Below, piece by piece: positions 7,601-15,654 of a stretch of 21,779 bases of DNA. Each line of letters starts with the position of its first letter. Within the stretch, counting starts at the first letter, position 1. The stretch lies in the NCBI GenBank assembly GCA_946886185.1, contig CAMPIC010000002.1, positions 1 to 21,779 of the forward strand. The letters are read 5' to 3'. The notes beneath the pieces were generated by a model that saw nothing but the letters and a program-made list of their open reading frames with translations, was not told the origin of the DNA and did not search any database. Source of the DNA: an uncultured bacterium (GTDB lineage Bacteria > Eisenbacteria > RBG-16-71-46 > CAIMUX01). A program made the translations under genes and the position numbers.

Positions 7601-7767
7601 TCCGCCCATTCCAGGGAAATGCTCCGGGGATCGCGGAGGAAGCGTTCCCTCATCGACTCGACGAGGCCCTCGTTGACGCCCAGCCCGTCCCGCGCCGCTC
7701 CCCGCTGCTGGTTAGCCGGCGATGCCGATCCCGCGCTTCGAGAATCCCGCAACTCTGTCTTGTTCAT
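4591..7767 (-). CDS. sucA: 2-oxoglutarate dehydrogenase E1 component (thiamine-diphosphate dependent)
   Basis: SucA decarboxylates 2-oxoglutarate and passes the succinyl group to E2 lipoate in the TCA cycle. I start at ATG 7767 (MNKTEL), which has GAGG five bases upstream; the frame is open to 7881 without a better start. The protein is 1058 residues, longer than the usual ~930-1000. Residues ~35-58 are the E1 N-terminal segment (LRDPRSISLEWAEYF). Residues ~63-165 are an Ala/Pro/Thr-rich linker with no fold visible. The transketolase-like core shows HRGRLNV (356), NPSHLEAVNAVVEGR, HGDAAFAGQG (454), DNQIGFTT (488) and RHGHNEGDEP (555), then HRHAMLVDQENG and FLPHGYEGQGPEHSS. A short Ala-rich insertion (TVAESAESPARAAGTAAA) sits near the C-terminus. 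No E2 or E3 gene is adjacent. The last 32 bases lie in the dispersed repeat. oppF ends 180 bp upstream on the same strand. Confidence 0.96.
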   Translation of the reverse strand: MNKTELRDSRSAGSASPANQQRGAARDGLGVNEGLVESMRERFLRDPRSISLEWAEYFAKLGVTPGGEPLIPLDQLSAAWAEASGVLGTADPSRAGNGHAEIGRTKNGHAASGPGSAVLDAPTRATTQSPVTAPTHPEAETAVSRDQSATGGPGAATSSDDAGEQALGDSTFPLHRIDEALLARQSASLRLIHSFRVRGHRIAHVDPLAETPPHFPEVDPAYWGFTEEDLDKEFLAGDLPGGHVQTLRQILETCRSIYCGSIGIEYAHIQDAAKRDWIRKRIETNFNRPELSDDERRWILSRISDAEQFEKFLHIRFIGQKRFSLEGAESLIPLLDTIVEDAPAHGIEELVLGMAHRGRLNVLCNTVGKSKASIFSEFEDLPNPEIPFGSGDVKYHKGYSKDRITRSGETVHLSLTSNPSHLEAVNAVVEGRTRAKQVKHGDPEGRTIVPVVMHGDAAFAGQGMVAETLNLSQLRGYCTGGTIHVVIDNQIGFTTTPAEARSTLYATDVAKMIQVPIFHVNGDDPEAVVHVVRLAMGYRRRFHNDVVINMVCYRRHGHNEGDEPTFTQPVLYAKIKRHPSVKKVYTERLIAAGVVSPQEVDEMDKRAADELDHALASIKTKRPKGEDYAAEPDGPWTGFSRTPPAEEVETGVSRERLLDLVQRSARVPDGFHLHPKLVALFKKREAAAKEGHGLDWAFGEIMAYATLVQDGYHVRLSGQDSSRGTFSHRHAMLVDQENGQEFAPLANMFEEQGRFEVYDSLLSEAAVLGFEYGYSLAEPNSLTIWEAQFGDFVNGAQVIIDQFIASAERKWGRLSGLVMFLPHGYEGQGPEHSSGRIERFLQLCAEGNLQVANCTTPAQIFHLLRRQMLPKYRCPLIVFTPKSLLRLPAASSRIEEFTSGHFQRVLDDPSVQRPENVRRILLCSGKVYYDLVAARTTVAESAESPARAAGTAAAVPESVSPIDDGRAVIRVEQLYPFPEKQLSGILALYPDAREFVWVQEEPRNMGAWTFIQERIAALLPERATLRYAGRAPAASPAVGASWLHLRQQRELVADALGA

Positions 7768-7947
7768 TCCGTCCTCGAGTGGCCGCGCCACTGGTGATTT
7801 CTCGCATCCGGGGAAACCGTACCTCAAATCGGCAGCGGGCGTTCGCGCGTTTGGATGCGCGCACCGGCGTTTCGATCGCATCAGCGGATGCAGCGCCCGC
7901 CCGGAAACAGACCGTACTCCGATCCGCCGCCAGGACCCGCTGGGAGA

Positions 7948-8985
7948 TCAGATCTCGTACTTGCGGATGCAGGCTACGACATGCGCCGGATCACCCGATT
8001 CCGTGAACGGATCGAGCGGCGGGACGGCTTCCTTGCACGCCTCGATCATGTAGGGGCAACGCGGATGGAAGGGGCAGCCGCGCGGAGGATTGACCGGGCT
8101 CGGGATCTCTCCTTGGATCGGAACGTGCGTGCGGCGCCGGCGGGGGTTCGGTTGGGGTACCGAGTCGAGCAAGGCGCGCGTGTACGGATGCGTCGGCCGC
8201 CGGAAGATGGTCTCCTTCTTGGCCATTTCCACGATTCGACCCAAGTACATGATCGCGACCGAGTCGGAGATGTACTCCACCACCGAGAGATCGTGGGAAA
8301 TGAACAGATAGGTGAGGCCAAGCTCCTTCTGCAGATTCACCATCAAGTTGATGACCTGCGCCTGCACCGAGACGTCGAGCGCCGAGACCGGCTCATCCGC
8401 GACGATGATCTCCGGATCCAGCGCGAGCGCGCGGGCGATTCCCACGCGCTGCCTCTGCCCCCCGGAGAATTCGTGCGGGTAGCGGTTGATCGCTTCTTCC
8501 TTGAGGCCGACAGCGCGACAGAGCTCGCGCACCTTCTCCTCGCGGCTGGCGCGGCTGCCTACCGAGTGGACGTCGAGCGGCTCTCGGATGATCTCGCCCA
8601 CCGGGAGTCGCGGATTGAGCGACGAGTAGGGGTCCTGGAAGATCATCTGGAGATTTCCGCGCAGCGCGAAAAGCTCCTTCTTGGAGCAGCTCACGAGATC
8701 CTTGCCTCGATAGAACACGCGCCCATCGGTCGGTTCCTCGAGCCGCATGAGCGTGCGCCCGAGCGTCGACTTGCCGCAGCCGCTCTCTCCGACCAGTCCC
8801 AGAGTCTCGCCCGCCTGGAGATCGAAGCTCACGCCGTCGACAGCTTTGACCTCTCCGCGCTTCCTCGTGAAGACCCCCCCGCGGATGGGATAATGCTTCT
8901 TCAGATCCTCGACGCGCAGGACAGGCGTTGCCTGGGTCTTGTCGTTGGTCGCGGGCCGAGACTCGATTCGCGTGGCCTCGCTCAT
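7948..8985 (-). CDS. oppF: Oligopeptide ABC transporter ATP-binding protein, OppF/DppF type
   Basis: One of two nucleotide-binding subunits of the peptide importer encoded upstream; it hydrolyses ATP at the inner face of the membrane. Start is ATG 8985 (MSEATR), because GGAG lies 8 bases upstream and the ATG overlaps the oppD stop as ATGA. Of 345 residues: Walker A GESGCGKS (66-73), Q-loop [13 protein letters not shown], signature FSGGQRQR (173), Walker B IIVADEP (193), [11 protein letters not shown]-loop and switch His in FISHD (H231). The C-terminal oligopeptide-transporter extension carries HPYTRALL and a GCPFHPRC...C motif. In E. coli Yej systems this domain is the second half of the fused ATPase YejF; here it is a separate gene. 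The last gene of the operon. Confidence 0.93.
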   Translation of the reverse strand: MSEATRIESRPATNDKTQATPVLRVEDLKKHYPIRGGVFTRKRGEVKAVDGVSFDLQAGETLGLVGESGCGKSTLGRTLMRLEEPTDGRVFYRGKDLVSCSKKELFALRGNLQMIFQDPYSSLNPRLPVGEIIREPLDVHSVGSRASREEKVRELCRAVGLKEEAINRYPHEFSGGQRQRVGIARALALDPEIIVADEPVSALDVSVQAQVINLMVNLQKELGLTYLFISHDLSVVEYISDSVAIMYLGRIVEMAKKETIFRRPTHPYTRALLDSVPQPNPRRRRTHVPIQGEIPSPVNPPRGCPFHPRCPYMIEACKEAVPPLDPFTESGDPAHVVACIRKYEI

Positions 8986-9959
8986 GCGCGAATCTCCAGG
9001 GGGAAATGGCATGCGACCCAGTGTCCTGGAGCGACCTCGACCAGTTCGGGGTCATCCACTCGACATCGATCCTGCGCCCAGCGGCACCGATCCGCGAACC
9101 GGCACCCCGCCGGCGGATGGAGCAACGAGGGCACGATGCCCTCGATGGTCGGGAGCGGAGTATCCTTGGTCTGCCCGGGCTTCGGGATGCTGCCGAGCAG
9201 CCCCCGGGTGTACGGGTGCTGATTGTTTTCGAAGAGATCGACGATTCCGCACGTTTCGATCACGCGCCCGGCATACATCACCACCACGCGATCGCACGTC
9301 TCCGCCACCACCGCCATGTCGTGAGTGATGAGAATCACCGCCGCGCCCGTCCGCGCCTGCAAAGCCTTCATCAGATGGAGAATCTGCGCCTGCACGGTGA
9401 CATCGAGGGCAGTGGTGGGCTCGTCCGCGATGAGCAAGTCCGGCTCGCACATGAGCGCCATCGCAATCATGATGCGCTGCTTCATGCCGCCCGAGAGCTC
9501 GTGCGGGTAGGCGGTGATCCGCTCCTCCGGATCGGCGATTCCCACGGTGTCGAGCGCCTCGATCGCGCGTTCGCGCGCGGCCGCGCCTTTCAAGCGGAAG
9601 CGCTTCTCCAAGACCTCCACCAGCTGCTTCTCGATCGTGAAGACGGGATTGAGCGAGGTCATCGGGTCCTGGAAGATCATCGCCACTTCGTTGCCGCGGA
9701 AGTCGGGCATCCGTTCGTCCGGAATCGAGAGGATGTCCTGACCCTTCCAAAGAAGCTGGCCGCCCGCGATGTGACCGGGAGGATCGGGGATGAGCCGCAT
9801 GATCGACATCGCAGTAACGCTTTTGCCGCAACCGGACTCTCCCACGATCCCGAGCGTTTCCCCTCGTTCCAACGAAAACGAAACCCCGTCCACCGCGTGG
9901 ACGACGCCGTCTTCGACTCGAAAGATGGTCTTCAGATCACGGACGTCGAGCAGTGGCAA
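8982..9959 (-). CDS. oppD: Oligopeptide ABC transporter ATP-binding protein, OppD/DppD type
   Basis: Partner ATPase of OppF. The start is TTG 9959, with GGAG 10 bases upstream. The in-frame codons upstream reach a stop quickly and no in-frame ATG exists, so TTG is the best choice. Of 325 residues: Walker A GESGCGKS (40-47), Q-loop [13 protein letters not shown], signature LSGGMKQR (155), Walker B LLIADEP (175), [10 protein letters not shown] and switch His ITHD (H213). The C-terminal extension has HPYTRGLL and the Cys motif GCRFADRC...C typical of OppD/DppD. It corresponds to the first half of YejF. The gap from the yejA stop is 42 bp; the 3' end overlaps oppF by 4 bp, indicating one transcript and coupled translation. 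Confidence 0.93.
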   Translation of the reverse strand: MPLLDVRDLKTIFRVEDGVVHAVDGVSFSLERGETLGIVGESGCGKSVTAMSIMRLIPDPPGHIAGGQLLWKGQDILSIPDERMPDFRGNEVAMIFQDPMTSLNPVFTIEKQLVEVLEKRFRLKGAAARERAIEALDTVGIADPEERITAYPHELSGGMKQRIMIAMALMCEPDLLIADEPTTALDVTVQAQILHLMKALQARTGAAVILITHDMAVVAETCDRVVVMYAGRVIETCGIVDLFENNQHPYTRGLLGSIPKPGQTKDTPLPTIEGIVPSLLHPPAGCRFADRCRWAQDRCRVDDPELVEVAPGHWVACHFPLEIRA

Positions 9960-10001
9960 ACGATCGATTCTCCATTCTCAGGTGCCATTCAAACTACGAC
10001 T

Positions 10002-11936
10002 TCAGCCCGCCACCTGGCTCATCGACTTCTCCAGGATCGCCTTGATCTCGTATGGATCCTGGTCGACCGCGAGATCCGGCTCGTAGGCCTTGTTCTCCTT
10101 CATGGCCGCGACCAGCTTCTCCTGACGGGCCTGATCGATCCAGAACACCTGCCAGTCACTCAGCTGCTCATAGCGGCGCGGGAAGTAGAAGGTCGGGAAC
10201 TCGACGCCGTCCCAGTAGAGGAACCGAACGAAGGGGGACTGCCAGAACGGCACATAGAACGCTTCGTCCTGGACGATCGCGTCGAGCTCGTGCATCGCCG
10301 CAACCCGAGCCGCCTTGTCCATATTCTTCTCGTAGATGTCGATGAGCTCGTCGGTGTGCGGCGAACCGAAGGCCCAGATATTGTTGTTGTTCTTCGACTG
10401 GGTGAAGATCGATCCGAAGTACTGGCGCGGCGAGGGGAAGAGATTGCTCGTGCGGCTCATGATGGTCATCTCGTACTCACGCTCCAGGCCGCGCTGGAAC
10501 GCCACCCCCGGCTCGAGCAAGCTCAGCTGCATCTCGATGCCGAGCCCCTGGAACCCTTGCTTGATGACGGTCATGTGGCGGGTGAGAGTGGAGGAACCGT
10601 AGGTGAGGGTGAAGCTGGCCCGCTGTCCGGAATCGTTGACGAAGATCCCGTCGCTCCCTCGCTTGGTATAGCCGGCCGCGGTCAGGTGCTCGCGGCACTT
10701 GACGGGATCGAATCCGTAAGAGGTCAGATCCTTGTTCTCGTACTCCGTCCCCTCGAAGGCCGAGACGATCCGGTAGTACGCGTCATACATCAGGTTCTTG
10801 TTCAACTCTTCGAAATTGAAGGCGTACTGGACCGCCTTGCGGAAGTCCTTGTTCTGGAAGATGGGGCGCTCCAGGTTCATCGAAAAGCCGTAGACACCCT
10901 GCGGATACTCGACGAAAAGCCGCTTGCGGTGCGCCCAACCTTTGTTCAGGGCATCGAAGTTCATCTCCTCCGCCCAGCGCTTCGCGGAAGTCACGATGTA
11001 GTGGCTGATGTCGCCCTTCTGGAAGTGGTCGAACGCCTTGTCCCCATCCAGAATCACCATCACGTCGATCTTGTCGGCGTTGTACATCCCTTTGAAGTAG
11101 CGCTTCTCGTCGCCCCACCAGGGGCGCATCCTCTCGAAGACGATTCGCTGCCCTGGGGTGCGCTCCTTGACCACGTACGGCCCCGGCACAGGCTCCAGCT
11201 CGAGGTTGTAGTTCTTGACCCAATTCTCGTCGAGCTTGTGGAAGTGCCGCGGCATCGGCCAGATGGCGTAATCGTCGAGCGGGCGCCAGCTCGGTTCCAT
11301 GCCCACGATCCTGAGCGTGTAGGGATCGATCGCCTCCACCGCAGCGAAGTGAGTGCCGAAGTAATCGTTGTAGTACGGGTCGACGATGTGCGGGCTCCGC
11401 ATCATCTGGTCGCAGAAGACATAGTCATCCGCGGTGATGGGTGTTCCATCGGACCAGCGCGCATCTTGATCGAGCTTGAAGTAGATCGTCTGGTTGTCCT
11501 CCATCACCTTCCAGTGCGTGGCGAGGAACGGGATGAAGTTGTCCGTGGTGGGATGGCGCCGAACCAGCGCGAAATCCTGGGTATAGGAGCGCTTCCAACC
11601 GGCGAAACCGTCGTTGGAGTCCGGACCGACGAGCCGGAAGGTGAGCGGGTAGGCGTCGATCCAGGTCTTGAACACTCCCCCCTGGACCGCCCCCGGATCT
11701 CCGATGGTCGGATCCTCGTTGTTCGTTTCCCACTGGATGCTCGCGACATCGACCCTCACCCCCTGGGGCAGGGCCTTCTGAACCGAATCTCCGGCCGCGC
11801 CTTCGGCCGGCGATTGAGCCGTCTCCGAGCTGGAGCTTTCCTGTTCGTTGGCCGATTCCTGACCGCCGCAACCGATGAGCCCCGGGCCCGCCATCAGGAT
11901 CGTTGCAGCAGCGAGCAGCAAGGTCTTGCGGATCAT
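10002..11936 (-). CDS. yejA: Peptide ABC transporter substrate-binding lipoprotein, family 5, YejA-like
   Basis: Captures peptides outside the inner membrane and delivers them to the permease pair. ATG 11936 has GGAG about nine bases upstream. The N-terminus is a lipoprotein signal (TLLLAAATILMAGPGLIGC, lipidated C23), followed by a Ser/Glu/Ala-rich linker of ~30 residues. The ~590-residue mature part has the family 5 (SBP_bac_5) layout: FKTWIDAYPLTFR early, HWKVMEDNQTIYFKLDQDARWSDG (the ARWSDGTP-type hallmark), DDYVFCDQMM, GPYVV, and a C-terminal PFWQSPFVRFLYWDG. The FRLVGPDSNDGF opening and length resemble YejA-type proteins more than OppA, and the two permeases beside it are clearly Yej-like. 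In YejABEF systems it is involved in uptake of peptides such as microcin C; the substrate here is unknown. It sits third in the operon, 40 bp after yejE. Confidence 0.9.
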   Translation of the reverse strand: MIRKTLLLAAATILMAGPGLIGCGGQESANEQESSSSETAQSPAEGAAGDSVQKALPQGVRVDVASIQWETNNEDPTIGDPGAVQGGVFKTWIDAYPLTFRLVGPDSNDGFAGWKRSYTQDFALVRRHPTTDNFIPFLATHWKVMEDNQTIYFKLDQDARWSDGTPITADDYVFCDQMMRSPHIVDPYYNDYFGTHFAAVEAIDPYTLRIVGMEPSWRPLDDYAIWPMPRHFHKLDENWVKNYNLELEPVPGPYVVKERTPGQRIVFERMRPWWGDEKRYFKGMYNADKIDVMVILDGDKAFDHFQKGDISHYIVTSAKRWAEEMNFDALNKGWAHRKRLFVEYPQGVYGFSMNLERPIFQNKDFRKAVQYAFNFEELNKNLMYDAYYRIVSAFEGTEYENKDLTSYGFDPVKCREHLTAAGYTKRGSDGIFVNDSGQRASFTLTYGSSTLTRHMTVIKQGFQGLGIEMQLSLLEPGVAFQRGLEREYEMTIMSRTSNLFPSPRQYFGSIFTQSKNNNNIWAFGSPHTDELIDIYEKNMDKAARVAAMHELDAIVQDEAFYVPFWQSPFVRFLYWDGVEFPTFYFPRRYEQLSDWQVFWIDQARQEKLVAAMKENKAYEPDLAVDQDPYEIKAILEKSMSQVAG

Positions 11937-11976
11937 GTTGCGTACTCCTTTCTAGAAGTGCGACGCCGCGGTCGAT

Positions 11977-13119
11977 TCACCTGTACCGCGCGTACTGCTT
12001 GGGATCGAAGGCCTCGCGCACCGACTCCCCGATGAAGGTGACGAGCGTGAGCGTGAACGAGATGGCCACGAATGGAGAGAGACTGAGCCACACCTTGTCG
12101 CGATTGTCGCTCTGGAGTCCCTGGTCGATCAGCTCGCCCCAGCTCGGAGTGGGAGGGGGCAGGCCGTACCCGAGATAATCGAGCGCGGTGAGGGAGAATA
12201 TCGCCCCCACGATGAAGAACGGCGTGAAGGTGACGAGCGGAGTCAAACAGTTGGGCAAAAGGTGCCGAAACATGATCCGCCAACCGCTCGCGCCATAGGA
12301 ACGCGCCGCGAGGCAGTATTCCTTGGTCTTCTCCCGATACATCTCGGTCCGCATGTAGTACGTGATCGTAAGCCACTGGAAGAGCGCGAAGACGAGCACC
12401 AGGATCATGACGTTCACGCGAAAGAACGTTGCGATGATGATGACGACGTAGAGAAAGGGCAGCGTGCTCCAAACTTCAATCACCCGTTGGGCGAACAGAT
12501 CGAAGCGTCCACCCAGGTAACCCATCAAGGAGCCCATGATGGTGCCGAAGGTTTGTCCAACGACAATGAGAAGGAGGGCGAAGACGAGAGAAATGCGAAA
12601 TCCGTAGAGCAGCCGCGCGAGGACATCGCGCCCTTGCCCGTCGGTGCCCAGCCAATGATAGCGGTCGGGAGGATTGGGAGGCGGTGTGTCATAGCCGAAG
12701 TCGGGGTTGTACGGGTCGTACGGTATCAACGGCATCAACACCCAGTTCGCCTTGCGTGCATACCTCGGCTCGTTGCGCAGCAGATCGTCCCCGGAGCCTT
12801 CGTAGTCCTTCATCCGATCATCGAACTCGCTCCGGAGCTCGGAGAATTCCGCCTCGAGCCGCCGATAGTCGGTCTCCACGTCGTCGAAGCCGTATTCGTC
12901 CTGCTGCCCGAATTCCGACATCGGAATGAACTGGTAGGTCGGGAAATAGGGCCTACCTTCGTACCAGACGAAGAGCGCACGGTTGTTGGCGATCAACTCC
13001 GAAAATAGCGAGAGCACGAACAGCGCCACGAGAAGCACGAAGGCGTAATAACCGCGCTTGATCCTTCGAAACCGCTGGAACCGCTTCTTGGTGAGAGGAT
13101 CGATCCGGAGCTTCAGCAC
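11977..13119 (-). CDS. yejE: Peptide ABC transporter permease, YejE-like
   Basis: Second membrane subunit of the importer. GTG 13119 is preceded by GAGGGGG five bases upstream, and starts 10 bp after the yejB stop. Residues 15-48 (RFRRIKRGYY, hydrophobic helix, SLFSELIANN) match the N-terminus of YejE, which has RFRHNRRGYW and SELIAND at the same places. A periplasmic loop runs from ~49 to ~150 and ends in HWLGTDGQGRDVLARLLYG, the usual entry to the permease core. Five more membrane segments follow. The EAA-type coupling loop is EYCLAARSYGASGW...RHLLPN, and the tail is FIGESVREAFDPKQYARYR (YejE: FIGEAVRDAFDP). The loop contains an extra acidic, helix-prone stretch at ~72-115 that E. coli YejE lacks. 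Confidence 0.92.
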   Translation of the reverse strand: MLKLRIDPLTKKRFQRFRRIKRGYYAFVLLVALFVLSLFSELIANNRALFVWYEGRPYFPTYQFIPMSEFGQQDEYGFDDVETDYRRLEAEFSELRSEFDDRMKDYEGSGDDLLRNEPRYARKANWVLMPLIPYDPYNPDFGYDTPPPNPPDRYHWLGTDGQGRDVLARLLYGFRISLVFALLLIVVGQTFGTIMGSLMGYLGGRFDLFAQRVIEVWSTLPFLYVVIIIATFFRVNVMILVLVFALFQWLTITYYMRTEMYREKTKEYCLAARSYGASGWRIMFRHLLPNCLTPLVTFTPFFIVGAIFSLTALDYLGYGLPPPTPSWGELIDQGLQSDNRDKVWLSLSPFVAISFTLTLVTFIGESVREAFDPKQYARYR

Positions 13120-13129
13120 AGCCGCCCCC

Positions 13130-14179
13130 TCAGCTCCCGAACCGTACGCGCGGGTCGACGAAGGCGACCGTGAGGTCGGAAATCAAGTTGCCGATGAGCA
13201 ACAAGACGGCGGAAATGACGGCGATCCCCATTACCACGGGATAGTCGCGCGCCTGCATCGCGTCGAAGAAGAGCAGCCCCATCCCCGGGATCCCGAAGAC
13301 GCGCTCCACCAGGAGGAAGCCGGCGATAAGGATGCCGATGTTGCTGCCTACGCTCGTCGCCATGGGAATCAGCGAGTTGCGCAGCGCATGGACGAAGACG
13401 GCTCGCTTCCAGGTCAGCCCCTTGGCGAGGGCGGTCTTGACGTAATCCGCGCTCATGTTCTCCATCAGGGAGTTCTTCATGAGCATCGTCATGAAAGCGA
13501 AGCTCCCGAGAGAAAGGCAGATGAGGGGCAGGAAAGTGTGGTTGAAGAGATCCTTGACCTTCTCCAGACCGCTCAGCTGGTCGAAATTGTTGCTCACGAA
13601 TCCGCTCAAAGGGAAGAGGTCCATCTTGACCGCGAAGGTCACCAGGAGGACCGCGCCCAGGGCGTACCCAGGGATGGAATAGCCGATAAAGATGAGCGCC
13701 GAAGTGGCGTTGTCCAAGACCGTCCTGTGCTTGAGGGCTTTCAAGATGCCCAAGGGAACACAAATGCTGTAGGTAAGGACCGTCGTGATGAGCCCGAAGT
13801 AGAGCGAGACCGGAATCCGCGCGGCGATCAGTTCCGTGACCGGCCTCAAATAGCGCTGCGACTCCCCCAGATTCAGGGTGAGTAGGTTCTTCATGTAGAG
13901 CCCGTAGCGCACGATGACAGGCTTATCGAACCCGTAGTACTCCTTCAGGACTTGGAGCTGTGCCTCGGGGATCTCGGTACGCGCACCGCGGCCGCCGCCT
14001 GACATCACTTCGCCGCTGCCTCCTCCCCCGGCCATCCTCATGCGAAGTTGCTCGATGGGACCTCCCGGGACGAACTGGGTCAGGAGAAAGACTACGAAGG
14101 TGACCCCGAGGAGGGTGGGAAACATAAGCAGGAGGCGGCGCAGGACGTACGTCCGGAGGCCGTGGGATTTCGATGCCAT
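13130..14179 (-). CDS. yejB: Peptide ABC transporter permease, YejB-like
   Basis: First membrane subunit and first gene of the five-gene operon. ATG 14179; no clear Shine-Dalgarno is seen (GACGACCAGACATAG precedes it). Residues ~10-33 are the first helix (YVLRRLLLMFPTLLGVTFVVF), followed by VPGGPIEQ, a Gly-rich insert (~50-65) and a KEYYGFDKPVIVRY segment, as in YejB (RYGFDKP). Helices follow around SLYFGLITTVLTYSICVPLGI, SALIFIGYSIPGY and the end of the protein. The cytoplasmic coupling loop is DYVKTALAKGLTWKRA...HALRNSLIP. The C-terminus LISDLTVAFVDPRVRFGS matches the SDxxYxxVDPRIDF tail of YejB/OppB proteins. Length 349 is normal. It faces the SGNH gene across a 244-bp divergent intergenic region. 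Confidence 0.92.
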   Translation of the reverse strand: MASKSHGLRTYVLRRLLLMFPTLLGVTFVVFLLTQFVPGGPIEQLRMRMAGGGGSGEVMSGGGRGARTEIPEAQLQVLKEYYGFDKPVIVRYGLYMKNLLTLNLGESQRYLRPVTELIAARIPVSLYFGLITTVLTYSICVPLGILKALKHRTVLDNATSALIFIGYSIPGYALGAVLLVTFAVKMDLFPLSGFVSNNFDQLSGLEKVKDLFNHTFLPLICLSLGSFAFMTMLMKNSLMENMSADYVKTALAKGLTWKRAVFVHALRNSLIPMATSVGSNIGILIAGFLLVERVFGIPGMGLLFFDAMQARDYPVVMGIAVISAVLLLIGNLISDLTVAFVDPRVRFGS

Positions 14180-14244
14180 CTATGTCTGGTCGTCCGTTCC
14201 GTGATCGTCGATCGAGCGAGCTTCGATCTCCCTCATCAGGGTGT

Positions 14245-14261
14245 CCCGCCGCGCCGGCGGG
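14245..14261. other. Perfect GC hairpin in the yejB leader region
   Basis: CCCGCCG-CGC-CGGCGGG: a 7-bp perfect stem with a three-base loop, 66 bases upstream of the yejB ATG. No T-run is present on either side. It could be a leader structure for the operon; no confident promoter was found in 14180-14423 on either strand. Confidence 0.25.
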
Positions 14262-14423
14262 GTTCCGAATCGGCCACGCGCCGAGAGGATAACAGCTTAC
14301 CCAGGTCCGGGTGTGCGGAATTCAACTGCCGAACAAATATCTCGCCCTCACCTCGGCCATAGTCCATAAAGTCATCTCAGATCGCTTTCCTCTGCACAGT
14401 CCTGGATTTACGGTGGGTCGATC

Positions 14424-15617
14424 TTGCTCAAACCGGCCGGAACATCAGCCCTCTTGACCTTGGGAGCGATGCTCTTCTCGTTCTCGCTGGCAGAGGTCGC
14501 CGTCCGACAGATGGGAGAGTCCGATCTCAACGGGCAGTTTCGCTTTCATGGATACGCGGTCAGGCCGCGCGCGCTCCCGCGCGAAGCGCTGCGCACGGCT
14601 CTCGAAGCGTACGCCGATTCAGGGGTCACGCTGGAATACGACCCTCTCCTCGGTTGGAAGCCGCTCGAGAACGCCACCAATCGGGATGGTCTCTACCACT
14701 ACAACTCCGCCGCCATCCGAGCCGATCGGGAATACTCCGCGGAGCCGGACAGCGGGATGCTCCGCGTCCTCTTGTTCGGCGACTCCTTCGTTCACGGAGA
14801 TGAAGTGCCCGTGGAGGTTAGTTTCGCCGAGCGGATGCCGGCCCTCTGCGAGAGCCTCGGGGCATCGCGCCCGGTCGAGGTGCTCAATTTGGGCGTGCCC
14901 GGATACGGCCTGGACCAGTCGTTCCTGAGACTCGAACGCTGCGCGTGGCAGTTTCACCCCGACATCGTAGTGGTGGGATTCCAGCCGGAAAATGTCATGC
15001 GCGTGACCAACATCATCCGCCTCTTCTACTTCACCAAGACCGGACTCCCCTTCTCCAAACCTCGATTCCTGCTCTCGCAAGGCGAGCTCTCGGTCGTGAA
15101 CAGCCCCTGCATCCGGCCCGAGGAGGTCGCCGCGGTGCTGGAAGATCCGGCGTCGTGGGAGTTCATGAAGTATGAGGACTACTACCGCGAGGAGGACTAC
15201 GCACCCACCTGGTGGCGGCGCAGCCGCTTGCTCGGTTTCATCGAGGCGGTGGTCGACGCCAAGCGGAATCCGCCCTGGCGCGCATTCGAGGTCGACTCCG
15301 AAGGGGCCCAGATCACCCTGGAGTTGCTGGAGCGCTGCGCGGCCCAGTGCGCGGAGATCTCCGCGGACATGCTCGTCCTGCATCTACCGGTCGAATACAA
15401 CGTCCGGCAGTGGCAGGAGCAGGGCCGGTTCACGTACCAGGCGCTGCTCGACACGATCGACGCGCGCTACGACGTGATCCACACCGAGGAGATGCTGAGC
15501 GATGCGGCGGGCGAGAATCCCCGGTCGCTGTTCGTCATCCATCACTACAGCGCGCGTGGCCACGAGGTCGTGGCGGAAGCGCTCGCCCAGGCGCTCATCG
15601 CGCGAGAACGCGATTGA
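14424..15617 (+). CDS. Membrane-anchored SGNH/GDSL-hydrolase-like protein
   Basis: TTG 14424 is preceded by GGTGGG about six bases upstream and gives a protein of 397 residues; ATG 14469 would cut into the membrane segment. Residues ~9-28 form an N-terminal membrane anchor (ALLTLGAMLFSFSLAEVAVR). Block I is LLFGDSFVHGDEV (GDS 119-121), with the nucleophile Ser at 121. Block II is NLGVPGYGLDQS (Gly near 157-160). Block III is GFQPENV (185-191), where Asn190 could be the oxyanion Asn. The C-terminal block is IHHYSARGHEVVAEAL. In the usual DxHxSxxGH form an Asp sits two residues before the first His; here that place is Ile, so full catalytic activity is uncertain. Related proteins often act as esterases or O-acetyl transfer partners at the envelope; the substrate is not known. 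It converges on the protease gene with a 34-bp gap. Confidence 0.75.
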   Translation: MLKPAGTSALLTLGAMLFSFSLAEVAVRQMGESDLNGQFRFHGYAVRPRALPREALRTALEAYADSGVTLEYDPLLGWKPLENATNRDGLYHYNSAAIRADREYSAEPDSGMLRVLLFGDSFVHGDEVPVEVSFAERMPALCESLGASRPVEVLNLGVPGYGLDQSFLRLERCAWQFHPDIVVVGFQPENVMRVTNIIRLFYFTKTGLPFSKPRFLLSQGELSVVNSPCIRPEEVAAVLEDPASWEFMKYEDYYREEDYAPTWWRRSRLLGFIEAVVDAKRNPPWRAFEVDSEGAQITLELLERCAAQCAEISADMLVLHLPVEYNVRQWQEQGRFTYQALLDTIDARYDVIHTEEMLSDAAGENPRSLFVIHHYSARGHEVVAEALAQALIARERD

Positions 15618-15635
15618 GGCCGCGGCGGCGCCGAG

Positions 15636-15654
15636 TGATCGACCGAATCGATCA
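15636..15654. terminator. Possible bidirectional hairpin between convergent genes
   Basis: TGATCG and CGATCA form a 6-bp stem around ACCGAAT, in the short gap between the SGNH gene stop (15617) and the protease stop (15652-15654). Position favours a shared transcription end. The stem is short and no T-run follows, so this is weak. Confidence 0.3.

Noticed and set aside
4636..7797. Very long plus-strand open frame opposite sucA (over 1000 codons)
   Set aside because: It mirrors a clear conserved gene on the other strand. GC-rich codon bias removes stops in the complementary frame, and the translation is Arg-rich without any domain.
7768..7947. Promoter or terminator between oppF and sucA
   Set aside because: Only a 5-bp hairpin (GCATC/GATGC) and no convincing -35/-10 pair were seen. 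Whether sucA is in the transporter transcript cannot be decided from the sequence.
8928..12035. Very long plus-strand open frame opposite oppD and yejA
   Set aside because: Spans two well-supported minus-strand genes and their junction; no recognisable domain, so it is a compositional shadow.
14180..14423. Divergent promoters between yejB and the SGNH gene
   Set aside because: Candidate hexamers (TTGAAT, TATCCT) are not at usable spacing, so no site is called.
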